Virus record (IMG/VR): IMGVR_UViG_3300028556_000036
Location: 1 to 24,293 of that record
Length of the DNA stretch: 24,293 nt
From: a virus
Direction: 5' to 3' (one strand)
Below the pieces are notes generated by a model. The model saw only the letters and a program-made list of their open reading frames with translations. It ran no database searches and was not told the DNA's origin. The first letter of the stretch is position 1. Every line of letters starts with the position of its first letter. A program made the position numbers and the translations under genes. Below are positions 13,753 to 20,822 of the stretch, piece by piece.

Positions 13753-14283
13753 ATGCAAAACCTTTCCAACGCAGCACAAGCCGCAAAACAAATCCGCATC
13801 GCCATCAAGGCTATGGGCTTCGCAGCCCGTGTCACTTCATCGCGTTATTCCGGCGGAAGCAACGTAAATGTTCACACTGTCGATTTAACGCCAGCGCAAT
13901 GCGATCAGATTAAAGCCCTGATTGGCTCTTACGAATACGGACACTTCGATGGCATGACGGATTGCTACGAATACAGCAACAGCCGCGCCGATCTTCCGCA
14001 GGTTAAATTCGCATTTCTCGAAAACGAAATCAGCCACGCAGTAAAGGCTGACGTTTACGCATGGCTTCGCGCCAATTGGCACGGCGGCGACGCTCTGCCG
14101 GAAGTCCTTTCCCCCGAAGCACAGAATTTATCGCTGGATGGTGATTGGGTTTCTACCCACATTCATCAACAGCTTTCCCGCGCCGATAGCAGTTATTGGC
14201 AAAGCAAAGTCGCTGCGCCGAAGGGTTGGGGCAGCGTCGAAGGCGGTGTAATGCCTGAATCAGTTTCCGCAGTTTCAGCATAA
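13753..14283 (+). CDS. LPD29-like domain protein, first gene of the early operon
   Basis: 176 aa. 'AAKQIRIAIKAMGFAARVTSSRYSGGSNVNV', 'CDQIKALIGSYEYGHFDGMTDCYEYSN' and 'RADLPQVKFAFLENEIS' match the order of features in LPD29 (large polyvalent protein associated domain 29), an alpha+beta domain found in phage and plasmid proteins that enter or act early in hosts. The C-terminal 50 residues are unassigned. AGGA precedes the ATG by seven bases. Being the first gene behind the strongest promoter suggests a host-takeover role, an inference from position and from what is proposed for polyvalent proteins. Confidence 0.65.
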   Translation: MQNLSNAAQAAKQIRIAIKAMGFAARVTSSRYSGGSNVNVHTVDLTPAQCDQIKALIGSYEYGHFDGMTDCYEYSNSRADLPQVKFAFLENEISHAVKADVYAWLRANWHGGDALPEVLSPEAQNLSLDGDWVSTHIHQQLSRADSSYWQSKVAAPKGWGSVEGGVMPESVSAVSA

Positions 14284-14293
14284 GGGGGCGGTC

Positions 14294-14647
14294 ATGGCAA
14301 AAGTTCACTTTGAAGACGCTTTCAAAACAGGCAATGCAGACCCCACGCCGCGCGTCCCCACGCTCTACGTTTTCGAGTCCGTCACTGGCGGCAGGGACAC
14401 TTTCTTCATCGCGGACGGGGACGAACCCAGCGCCAACACGGGGGAAAACCCCACGGTGTATGCGGATCAAATCCCCTTCCGCCCCGTGGCCAACGTATTC
14501 GCCGCCAGCCACAAGCTGCTGGCCGCTTTACAAAAAGCCGACGACATGCTGGAAGAAATCCGCCAAGGAAAAACCTTCAATAACGGCCAGTGGTGGGATG
14601 CCATGAAGGAACGTCAGGACGCCATTGCCGCAGCGAAGGGAAAATAG
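14294..14647 (+). CDS. Small hypothetical phage protein
   Basis: 117 aa. The N-terminus has 'FEDAFKTG', the middle 'TLYVFESVTGGRDTFFIADGDEP', and the C-terminus a helix 'VANVFAASHKLLAALQKADDMLEEI' ending AIAAAKGK. The C-terminal pattern (ala-rich '..LLaAL......' and 'AIAAAKG') is common in small phage early proteins and recurs in the next gene. The function is unknown. A GGGGGCGGTC stretch just before the ATG can serve as the ribosome site. Confidence 0.7.
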   Translation: MAKVHFEDAFKTGNADPTPRVPTLYVFESVTGGRDTFFIADGDEPSANTGENPTVYADQIPFRPVANVFAASHKLLAALQKADDMLEEIRQGKTFNNGQWWDAMKERQDAIAAAKGK

Positions 14648-14649
14648 CC

Positions 14650-15048
14650 ATGACCCCACAGCACACACAAGGCGAATGGCTTGTCGATAAGCAGCATCCG
14701 AAAGGCGCGATTGGCATCAGAACCGAAGGCGGATTAATTATTGCAGTTGCTCGTTACAGCGATAATAGAATAATCACGAAAGAACAGGCAGAGGCCAACG
14801 CCCGTCTTATAGCATCCGCGCCGAAAACTGCCGCCGAACGCGATTCCCTAAGAACAGAATTAAATGATTTGGTAACGCGTTGCGTTAAGGCCGACCAACG
14901 TACACATGAACTAAAGACGCTTAACACAAAGCTGTTAGATGCTTTGAAATCCTTCATTGAGGGAGCAAATAATTCTGCCACCTATACCCCGGAAACTTAC
15001 GATAAAGCCCAAGCGGCGATACGCGCAGCGAAGGGCGGTGCAGCGTGA
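14650..15048 (+). CDS. Small phage protein of the 'HTqGeW...EAnArLIAsAP' type
   Basis: 132 aa from the ATG starting MTPQHTQGEW; a longer frame begins inside the previous gene and is unlikely. 'HTQGEWLVD', 'GLIIAVARY' and 'EQAEANARLIASAPKTAAERDSL' are the signature of a widespread phage family with no proven function. A coiled-coil helix (residues about 55-100) follows. Codon use is AT-richer than in the next gene. Its TGA overlaps the next gene's GTG start (GTGA). Confidence 0.78.
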   Translation: MTPQHTQGEWLVDKQHPKGAIGIRTEGGLIIAVARYSDNRIITKEQAEANARLIASAPKTAAERDSLRTELNDLVTRCVKADQRTHELKTLNTKLLDALKSFIEGANNSATYTPETYDKAQAAIRAAKGGAA

Positions 15049-15539
15049 GTATCGCCAGCGCATACAAGCCGGACGACCTGATTCCCGTCGCGGCTTGGGG
15101 CAGGGATCACTGGTCGCTGCTTGGTTATATCGAAACCGTTATCGAAGCGATGGGCGACTTTCAGGTCGGCTTCGATGCCCGTATGCGGCAGAACCGCCGG
15201 AACTTCCGCGTCATGGAAAACCTATCCCCACGCCCGCGCCGCATAAACCACACACCAGCTTCGCTAGGTGTGACGATGGACGTGAAATACGCTTCGCGCC
15301 TTCTGGATGGTTCGCAGCCGGACTGGACGCATGACGACTGGTGCTGCGTTCAGGACATGGTTACAGCTGGGTTTCTGTTCAATTGTTCCAATGGTCAGGC
15401 CGATATTGAACCCTTGTCGTCCCTGAAGTTCACGGCGGAAGGCGTCCGCGTCGCGCAAGCCCTGCGGCTGCACAAGATGAACGGCGGCACTTTCAGCAAT
15501 TTCGACGCAACCAAAGTCCTGCTGGAAGGTGCGGCATGA
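15045..15539 (+). CDS. Hypothetical protein, GTG start
   Basis: 164 aa. The GTG overlaps the previous stop in a GTGA junction, which supports this start over internal ATGs. Notable segments are 'WGRDHWSLLGYIETVIEAMGDFQVGFDARMRQNRRNFRVM', with many aromatic and basic residues, and 'FTAEGVRVAQALRLHK', reminiscent of the last helix of winged-helix proteins. No family is assigned. GC-rich codon use contrasts with its neighbours. Confidence 0.7.
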   Translation: MSIASAYKPDDLIPVAAWGRDHWSLLGYIETVIEAMGDFQVGFDARMRQNRRNFRVMENLSPRPRRINHTPASLGVTMDVKYASRLLDGSQPDWTHDDWCCVQDMVTAGFLFNCSNGQADIEPLSSLKFTAEGVRVAQALRLHKMNGGTFSNFDATKVLLEGAA

Positions 15540-15859
15540 CGGCCCCACAATTCAAAGCTGCGTTCCACTGCACAGTCACCAATCCATCAGCGCCTGGGGG
15601 CAAAATAGATATGTATCTTGTGCATGACGATGCGACCGGCGAAGGTCTTATTACGCTGGGTGTACCGCACGGAGACAAGGAAACACCGGCACGGGTCGTT
15701 AAATCTGTGAACTGCCATGAAAAATTTATTGCAACGCTTAAAAGCGCAAAAGCTGGATGGCTTTATGCACAAGGCAATCCAGAACGCGAATATCTTGCAT
15801 CAATGATAGTTAGTCAAATTGAAGCGATTGATCGCGCTCTCGCCAAGGCAGGTGCATGA
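15536..15859 (+). CDS. Small hypothetical protein
   Basis: 107 aa, ATGA-coupled to the preceding gene. The N-terminal half looks like beta strands ('FKAAFHCTVTNPS', 'GKIDMYLVHDDATGEGLITLGVP') and the C-terminal half is helical ('REYLASMIVSQIEAIDRALAKAGA'). There is no motif from which to infer a function. Confidence 0.68.
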   Translation: MTAPQFKAAFHCTVTNPSAPGGKIDMYLVHDDATGEGLITLGVPHGDKETPARVVKSVNCHEKFIATLKSAKAGWLYAQGNPEREYLASMIVSQIEAIDRALAKAGA

Positions 15860-15996
15860 TGGGCTACGTTTTTGAACACAGCGACGGCGGGCGCGGCACT
15901 GATACGAAGCGTCGCCCGCACGGCAAGGATTGCAATACCGAGCCTTGCAAGGCGCATCAGCTTTGGAACGTCCTGCACCGGATAGGGGAAATATAA
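15856..15996 (+). CDS. Tiny Cys/His-containing protein
   Basis: 46 aa, too short for many gene callers. Its ATG overlaps the previous stop (ATGA; a second ATG follows at once) and its TAA overlaps the next ATG (TAATG). The C-terminal half has 'DCNTEPCKAH', a possible metal-binding CxxxxCxxH. Tight coupling on both sides argues that it is real. Confidence 0.58.
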   Translation: MMGYVFEHSDGGRGTDTKRRPHGKDCNTEPCKAHQLWNVLHRIGEI

Positions 15997-16238
15997 TGAA
16001 GATTTACGAAAAGATTTCGCTGGCCGTCTTTATGGCAGCATCGCTGGCGGTGCTATGCGCCGCGTTCGCCATGACGACGCTGCATGGAAGCTGGACGTGG
16101 ACGGTGACACTGGACTTCGGAGATCAGCCGGTAAACCCCCTTAGCGTAGTCCTGCCAGCATCTTCGCTTCAGGAACCGCCCCACGCACAGATCCCGGTGC
16201 GCCCGTCGCACAAGCCAGTAAGGATAGCCGCCAAATGA
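15996..16238 (+). CDS. Small single-pass membrane or exported protein
   Basis: 80 aa. Residues 8-27 ('SLAVFMAASLAVLCAAFAMT') form one hydrophobic helix after a KIYEK basic start, so it is either a membrane anchor or a signal peptide. The rest is Pro-rich ('EPPHAQIPVRPSHKPVRI'). The chosen ATG shares one base with the preceding stop. In phages this shape occurs in inner-membrane accessory proteins and spanin-like proteins, but nothing here proves lysis function. Confidence 0.66.
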   Translation: MKIYEKISLAVFMAASLAVLCAAFAMTTLHGSWTWTVTLDFGDQPVNPLSVVLPASSLQEPPHAQIPVRPSHKPVRIAAK

Positions 16239-16489
16239 GCAACCGGCAGCGCATCACAGTGGAAGAAACGGCCACGCTTCACATAACGCGCGGCAATCTG
16301 TCCTACATCATAGTGGCCAGTGCTGTTTTCGTGGAAGCCGCCGGTGAATATATCCTGTTCGACAAGTTTACCGTGACTCCAAAGCTGCCGTTCGATCTTA
16401 CACCGCAGGACAGACGCGCCATTATCGACGCGCTTTACGCTTCGTCGGATAACAGAAAGAAGATTGAGGCTGGCCATGTATCGCGTTAA
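16235..16489 (+). CDS. Small hypothetical protein
   Basis: 84 aa, ATGA-coupled to the membrane protein. Beta-rich N-terminus ('RITVEETATLHITRGNLSYIIVASAVFVEAAGEYILFDKF'), helical end ('TPQDRRAIIDALYASS'). Unassigned. Confidence 0.65.
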   Translation: MSNRQRITVEETATLHITRGNLSYIIVASAVFVEAAGEYILFDKFTVTPKLPFDLTPQDRRAIIDALYASSDNRKKIEAGHVSR

Positions 16490-16667
16490 GGCCATCAAAT
16501 TTAAGACAGCGCCGCGTCCGAATTTCCTGACGATCAATGGCGCTATTTGTCACAAGGACGGCAAACCACTTAAAGCTGGCGATATTGTTCCTGGGCAGAT
16601 TTTTCGTGTCGATATTTCAGACCTTTTGAAACAACCCACGCGGAAAGGAATCGTAAATGTTAAATAA
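16476..16667 (+). CDS. Small basic hypothetical protein
   Basis: 63 aa from the ATG beginning MYRVKAIKF, chosen because GAGG precedes it. It overlaps the previous gene by 14 bases. 'HKDGKPLKAGDIVPGQIFRVDISDLLKQ' resembles small beta-strand proteins. No family is recognised. Confidence 0.58.
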   Translation: MYRVKAIKFKTAPRPNFLTINGAICHKDGKPLKAGDIVPGQIFRVDISDLLKQPTRKGIVNVK

Positions 16668-16830
16668 TGAAATTCCCGCAGCCACGAAATGCGACGTTTT
16701 TGAAATCAAGGTTTCGACGCCGTACTGTCAGGAATTCCTGACGGACATTGTGGCGCGATGCTTGCGCGGCTGGCCGCGCATCCGGATCATGCGGCACAGC
16801 AACGGCCATATCAGCGGGGAGATTCACTAA
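16657..16830 (+). CDS. Tiny basic protein
   Basis: 57 aa. AAAGGAA lies about six bases before its ATG, inside the previous gene. It ends with 'ARCLRGWPRIRIMRHSNGHISGEIH', Arg- and His-rich. Its TAA overlaps the next ATG by one base. The good ribosome site and tight packing support it; the function is unknown. Confidence 0.58.
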   Translation: MLNNEIPAATKCDVFEIKVSTPYCQEFLTDIVARCLRGWPRIRIMRHSNGHISGEIH

Positions 16831-17033
16831 TGACGACTCAAACCACTCTCATGCCACGCCAACCAAGCGGAAAACTTTGTATGGTTCCATGCCCGCCAGA
16901 AGTTTGCGATTGTGGATTATGGGAACAAGATTTATCCGCACTCGGAGGACTGGACGGCCCAGAGATTGCTGTTCAATTAAACAAAGAAGCAATTGCAAAA
17001 GTAGATGCTGACGGAGATAGCGATGAAAACTAA
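16830..17033 (+). CDS. Small Cys-rich protein
   Basis: 67 aa from the ATG overlapping the preceding stop (TAATG). It carries C-x3-C and C-x4-C-x-C ('LCMVPCPPEVCDCGL'), a likely metal-binding patch, and an acidic end. Its AT-rich codons differ from GC-rich neighbours. Confidence 0.58.
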   Translation: MTTQTTLMPRQPSGKLCMVPCPPEVCDCGLWEQDLSALGGLDGPEIAVQLNKEAIAKVDADGDSDEN

Positions 17034-17181
17034 AACCACGCCACCATGCCGTAAAAATCCTTACGGCGGACTTCGTCATAGCTACAGAAAACTCCTTGCT
17101 GGCGAGGGATTGATTCCCGCACATTGGGTAAAAATAAATCAATGCGCTTACTGCGGTCATAAGAAAGGAAGCAAGTCATGA
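17023..17181 (+). CDS. Tiny zinc-ribbon-like protein
   Basis: 52 aa, basic ('MKTKTTPPCRKNPYGG'), ending 'NQCAYCGHKKGSKS'. CAYCGH is a typical zinc-knuckle half. Its ATG lies inside the previous gene's end and its TGA overlaps the next ATG (ATGA). The size and coupling fit the surrounding operon. Confidence 0.58.
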   Translation: MKTKTTPPCRKNPYGGLRHSYRKLLAGEGLIPAHWVKINQCAYCGHKKGSKS

Positions 17182-17417
17182 CACAAACGACAACCGAAGG
17201 AAACTGGCTGATCGAAAAGATGATAGATGGTAGGCCGCATTGGTGGGTTCGCAGGGATGGTCAAGATGAGCATTGGAATCTTCCTCACAGATGGACGACA
17301 GACCCATACAAAGCCCGAAGATACTATTCAAAAGAGTCTGCCGAATATGTAATCGGAAAAGATATGGTTGGCTGCTACGCCACAGAACATTCATGGGACA
17401 TGGAGATTATTAGATGA
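17178..17417 (+). CDS. Small aromatic-rich hypothetical protein
   Basis: 79 aa, ATGA-coupled. It is unusually rich in Trp and Tyr ('GNWLIEKMIDGRPHWWVRRDGQDEHWNLPHRW', 'KARRYYSKESAEYVIG'). The pattern of a displayed strand pair followed by '..kA..y.s.e.Ae.v' is seen in other small phage proteins of unknown function. AT-rich codon use. Confidence 0.65.
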   Translation: MTQTTTEGNWLIEKMIDGRPHWWVRRDGQDEHWNLPHRWTTDPYKARRYYSKESAEYVIGKDMVGCYATEHSWDMEIIR

Positions 17418-17650
17418 CTCAAATCACACAATCTGAACGCTTTGTGCTGGAATGGTTAGGCAGAACAGAATTCAGCCAGTATGGCGAATGCGGCGGCGCG
17501 GCCCTTGATTCTTTGGTTGCAAAAAGCCTCGCGCAAATTCATGGCCCAGGCGAACATCAAAGCGGATTCATTGCGAGGGGCGAAGGTCTTGACTATCGCG
17601 CCGTTTCTTTAACACCAGCGGGACGCGAGGCGCTTCATGCGAATCTTTAG
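17414..17650 (+). CDS. Small winged-helix-like protein
   Basis: 78 aa, ATGA-coupled. 'SERFVLEWLGR', 'LDSLVAKSLAQI' and 'YRAVSLTPAGREALHANL' follow the helix-strand pattern of winged-helix domains, the last being the common 'v.LTpaGr.aL' wing-to-helix segment. It may bind DNA as a regulator. Weak resemblance only. Confidence 0.62.
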   Translation: MTQITQSERFVLEWLGRTEFSQYGECGGAALDSLVAKSLAQIHGPGEHQSGFIARGEGLDYRAVSLTPAGREALHANL

Positions 17651-17813
17651 GTATCGCTATACGAAAGCTGGCGGCCATTACCATATCCGCGCCTTCAGCG
17701 GCGTTATAAACCAAACGTTCGCCAAAATGGGCGATCTGGTGATGGATGAACGCGATTTCGCGCGGCTTCAGGAAGTCTGCCGTCTGTCCGGCGATGAATT
17801 GATACCGGAATGA
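17637..17813 (+). CDS. Tiny basic hypothetical protein
   Basis: 58 aa starting inside the end of the previous gene: 'MRIFRYRYTKAGGHYHIRAFSG' then 'DERDFARLQEVCRLSG'. The pattern of an aromatic/basic strand followed by a short helix is seen in small phage proteins of unknown role. The overlap and its closeness to the helicase gene (13 bases) support expression. Confidence 0.58.
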   Translation: MRIFRYRYTKAGGHYHIRAFSGVINQTFAKMGDLVMDERDFARLQEVCRLSGDELIPE

Positions 17814-17826
17814 TGGAAAGCCAAAC

Positions 17827-18936
17827 ATGACTTGGTCGCCGCAACAGGAAGCAGCCTTAAAACTTGTCGAAGCATGGATCGACGACGAATCCCCGTCTTC
17901 GCCCCAGGTCTTCCGCCTATTTGGTTTCGCTGGCACGGGCAAGACGATGCTGGCGAAGGAAATAGCGAAGATGGCGCGAAAGGTGAAGTTCGGTGCCTTC
18001 ACCGGAAAAGCCGCGCTGGTGATGCGGCGCAAGGGCTGCTACCGCGCACAGACAATCCATTCCATGATTTACATGCTTGACGACACGACGGGGCCGGAAC
18101 CGAAATTCGTGCTGGACGAAGATAGCGAGGTGCGGGACGCCGACCTTGTTATCCTAGATGAATGCAGCATGATTGACGCCGAGATTGGGAAAGACCTGCT
18201 GTCGTTCGGCACGAAGATTCTGGTTATCGGCGATCCCGCCCAGCTGCCGCCCGTCAAAGGCGCTGGCTTCTTCACGGATGCCAAACCTGACTTCATGCTG
18301 ACGGAGGTTCACCGGCAAGCCCAGGAGAACCCAATCATCGCCCTGTCCATGCAGATACGCGCCGGAAAGCCGCTGGCGCTCGGCAGCTACGGCAACAGCA
18401 AAGTAATAAAGCGGTGCGACATTACGTCCGGCGAAATCCTTGTCGCCGACCAGATCATCGTCGGCATGAATAAAACACGGCACCGCTATAACGACCGTAT
18501 CCGTGAACTGAAGGGGCTTGAATTGGGGCGTCCCGTTAAGGGCGACAAGCTGGTCTGTCTTCGCAATGACAGGAAAAAAGGTATTTTTAACGGCGGCCTA
18601 TGGACTGTGGATAAGGCCAAAAAGAAGGGCCAGAATTTTGCGCTGAACGTAACTGCGCTTGACGACGATAGGGACGTGCCATCGCAGAAAAGCGTTTACG
18701 TCCGCAAGGAATTCTTCACGGGCGACGAATCCTTGGTTCCTTGGCAGGAACTGAAGGGCAAGCAGCAATTCACCTTCGGCTATGCGCTGACGTGCCATAA
18801 ATCGCAAGGCAGCCAATGGAATAACATTATCATCTTTGATGAAAGCGGAGCGTTCCGCGAAGACTCGCGTAGATGGCTTTACACCGCCGTCACACGCGCG
18901 GCGGAACAAATGACTCTGGTGAGGCTGGCAGCATGA
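17827..18936 (+). CDS. SF1B DNA helicase (Dda/RecD-like)
   Basis: 369 aa, short like T4 Dda. Motifs: Walker A 'GFAGTGKT' (33-40), Ia 'GAFTGKAA', II 'LDECSM' (110-115), III 'GDPAQLPPV' (135-143), IV 'EVHRQ', then 'YALTCHKSQGSQW' (319-331) and 'RWLYTAVTRA' (349-358) for motifs V and VI. It probably unwinds DNA 5'-3' in replication restart, origin opening or recombination. GGAAAG precedes the ATG. No extra RecBCD-type subunit genes are adjacent, so it is more likely the phage's own accessory helicase. Confidence 0.9.
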   Translation: MTWSPQQEAALKLVEAWIDDESPSSPQVFRLFGFAGTGKTMLAKEIAKMARKVKFGAFTGKAALVMRRKGCYRAQTIHSMIYMLDDTTGPEPKFVLDEDSEVRDADLVILDECSMIDAEIGKDLLSFGTKILVIGDPAQLPPVKGAGFFTDAKPDFMLTEVHRQAQENPIIALSMQIRAGKPLALGSYGNSKVIKRCDITSGEILVADQIIVGMNKTRHRYNDRIRELKGLELGRPVKGDKLVCLRNDRKKGIFNGGLWTVDKAKKKGQNFALNVTALDDDRDVPSQKSVYVRKEFFTGDESLVPWQELKGKQQFTFGYALTCHKSQGSQWNNIIIFDESGAFREDSRRWLYTAVTRAAEQMTLVRLAA

Positions 18937-19295
18937 AATTCGATCTTAAACGGCCATGCAAGAAATGCCCATTTCGGAATGATATTCCGGCATTCCTTAC
19001 GCCCGGCCGGGCGCGTGAAATAGCCGACGCAATTCTGCGGCAGCAGCAAACTTTCGCATGCCACGAAACGATTGTTCCTGTAGAAGATGATACCGGCGAA
19101 GGCGATATGGCCGTGACGCCGAAAAGTCAGCATTGCGCGGGCGCGATGATATTCCTTGAATTGCAGGACAGGCCCAATCAGATGATGCGGATAGCGGAAC
19201 GCCTGGGCATGTACGATGCGCGACGACTTGAAATGGATTCACCAGTATTCGACAACGCCGAAGATATGATCGCAGCACAGAAAAGGAAAGCATAA
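18933..19295 (+). CDS. CxxCPFR cysteine protein (DUF6283-like)
   Basis: 120 aa, starting in the helicase stop (ATGA); upstream in-frame codons lie inside the helicase. 'RPCKKCPFRNDIP' at the N-terminus, 'FACHETI' mid-protein and 'QHCAGAMIFLE' give C-x2-C, Cys-His and Cys ligands suitable for zinc or a metal site, as in DUF6283-type phage proteins. The C-terminal 'NQMMRIAERLGMYDARRLEMDSPVFD' is well conserved in phage relatives I recall. Function unknown. Confidence 0.68.
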   Translation: MKFDLKRPCKKCPFRNDIPAFLTPGRAREIADAILRQQQTFACHETIVPVEDDTGEGDMAVTPKSQHCAGAMIFLELQDRPNQMMRIAERLGMYDARRLEMDSPVFDNAEDMIAAQKRKA

Positions 19296-19492
19296 TGACA
19301 CCTAACGAAATCAAGGAAACCCGTTTACATCTTGGCATGTCATTCCGTCAGTTCGCCAATGCGCTTGAACTGCAAGGCAGGGACGCAGCGCGGACGGTGC
19401 GCCGGTATGAGAATGGGGAATTGTCGCCTTCCGAAGTCACCCAGGCGAAGATAAAATGCCTTGTCGCGGAAAGGATGGCCGTAAATGCCTAA
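19295..19492 (+). CDS. XRE-like HTH protein
   Basis: 65 aa, TAATG-coupled. 'IKETRLHLGMSFRQFANALELQG' is an XRE/Cro-type helix-turn-helix and 'ARTVRRYENGELSPS' the recognition-helix end. Cro-size. It may bind the palindromes in the control regions at 13686-13700 or 24225-24251, which is inference. Confidence 0.75.
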   Translation: MTPNEIKETRLHLGMSFRQFANALELQGRDAARTVRRYENGELSPSEVTQAKIKCLVAERMAVNA

Positions 19493-19985
19493 TTGCACGG
19501 ACTATGATTTAAGCGTTGCCGAGGCCAAGAAATTACTTGGCGCGGTCTTGCTGCCGCATGAATTCAGGATGATGGTTTTGGAAAAGTATTTCGCCACGCA
19601 TGGCACACGCGCCCTTGCGAATCTATGCTCCCAGCTGATCGGCCTTTCAAATTCAGTCGTCGCAAACAATCGGGAAATGATTGAAATAATCCTGACTGTG
19701 GAAGGCGATATGCACCCGCATAGCGCCGAAAAAGCCAATCTTCCTACGCTGTTCGGCGCGTTAAATGGCATCGTTATCGCGCAAGGCGTCGACCAGAAAA
19801 AGACATGCGCGGGCTGCGCGTACCGTATAGGGACTCCGGCCAATCAGTCACCAGCGACGACGTGCGACGCTGACTGGTGCGACAAGGGCGGTGACGAAGA
19901 TTTCCTATGCCACATGAACCTTGACGACAAAGGCGAACCAAGAGGACTTTGCGCTGGCCATGCGCAGAAGGTTCGCAATGCTTAA
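19485..19985 (+). CDS. Cysteine-rich hypothetical protein
   Basis: 166 aa, overlapping the HTH gene by eight bases, with AAAGGA upstream. The N-terminal 90 residues are helical. The C-terminal part carries Cys clusters ('KKTCAGCAYRIG', 'TTCDADWCDKG', 'FLCHMN', 'GLCAGHAQKV'), eight Cys in all after residue 100, suggesting one or two zinc sites. No family is named. It directly precedes the nuclease gene and could be its partner. Confidence 0.66.
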   Translation: MPNCTDYDLSVAEAKKLLGAVLLPHEFRMMVLEKYFATHGTRALANLCSQLIGLSNSVVANNREMIEIILTVEGDMHPHSAEKANLPTLFGALNGIVIAQGVDQKKTCAGCAYRIGTPANQSPATTCDADWCDKGGDEDFLCHMNLDDKGEPRGLCAGHAQKVRNA

Positions 19986-20664
19986 ATGCAAGATAGAGGA
20001 ACAGCTTGAAAAAGCCGTGAAGCCAGGAAAGACAAAAGACTTCGACTTGCGGTCGGCGATATGTCAGCAGCTTGTCGCCGAAGGGCTGCACCGATGCAAT
20101 ATCAGGCACGAACTGACGCTGGACAGTTCAAGTTCAGGCGGTCGTGCCGATATTGTCATATTCACGCTAGGCGGAATCTTCGGCATAGAAATTAAAAGCG
20201 GCAGCGACGTTCTTGATCGCTGTGCCGATCAGAGGGACGCCTACGAACATGCTTTCGACGGCTGCCATTTTATCGTCGATGCGCGGCATAAAGAAAATAT
20301 CCAGCATAGCTATACGCTGTATTTTCCGGATCAGAAGAAGTTTGCGTACCGTGCAGACATGGGAAGCCTTGAACTTATTCCAGAAATTGTATCAAGCCAC
20401 AGCAGCGATACCAGTCCGGCGGCCATGATACGGCTTTTATGGTGCGATGAAGCCGTGCGCGTTGCCGCATCATTCGGCTACAGATGCAAGACGCGATGGG
20501 ACAGCATTAAATGGCTGCGTGAAAATGTTTCGCTAAAAGACCTGCGCCCGAAGATTATTGCCGAATTGCGGGCGCGTGTGCATAGTAAATGGGAAGAATC
20601 ATTCTGGAAACGCCACGACGCGCAGGGACTGATATGCCAAAAAACGACCCCTACCACGACGTAA
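19978..20664 (+). CDS. PD-(D/E)XK nuclease (sce7726-like)
   Basis: 228 aa from the ATG beginning MLKCKIEEQ, with AAGG six bases upstream and an eight-base overlap with the previous gene. The core 'NIRHELTLDSSSSGGRADIVIF', 'GIFGIEIKSGSDVLDRCADQRDAYEHAFDGCHFIVD' gives Glu45, Asp58, Glu71-x-Lys73 and a downstream Arg/Gln pair, the layout of PD-(D/E)XK folds and of the sce7726 family ('RaDi...GyEIKSd.DtL.RL..Q...Y'). It may act in DNA repair, recombination or host DNA degradation. Active residues are proposed from pattern. Confidence 0.8.
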   Translation: MLKCKIEEQLEKAVKPGKTKDFDLRSAICQQLVAEGLHRCNIRHELTLDSSSSGGRADIVIFTLGGIFGIEIKSGSDVLDRCADQRDAYEHAFDGCHFIVDARHKENIQHSYTLYFPDQKKFAYRADMGSLELIPEIVSSHSSDTSPAAMIRLLWCDEAVRVAASFGYRCKTRWDSIKWLRENVSLKDLRPKIIAELRARVHSKWEESFWKRHDAQGLICQKTTPTTT

Positions 20665-20822
20665 GGCCCGTCCACATGGCCAAGATGATTTCGGAACATG
20701 GCAGCGTGTCACCGGCATGCGCAACGGAATATCCCCGCGCCCTTGATCTAAAGCGCGACAAATGGACGACGGACAAAGCCGCCGTGACATGCAAGGCATG
20801 CCTGAAGCTGATTAAACCTTAA
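20634..20822 (+). CDS. Small CxxC protein, last gene of the plus-strand operon
   Basis: 62 aa starting inside the nuclease gene, with AGGGA upstream. 'HMAKMISEHGSVSPACATEYP' and 'VTCKACLKLIKP' together resemble small phage zinc-binding proteins ('H...........aCg........VtC..Cl'). The stop region overlaps the convergent ParB-like gene by 11 bases, so no terminator separates the arms. Confidence 0.68.
   Translation: MPKNDPYHDVRPVHMAKMISEHGSVSPACATEYPRALDLKRDKWTTDKAAVTCKACLKLIKP

Noticed and set aside
14626-15037. Repeated GCAGCGAAGGG near two gene ends
   Set aside because: Explained by the shared coding of an Ala-Ala-Lys-Gly C-terminus that also supplies the next ribosome site; too short to suggest an element.
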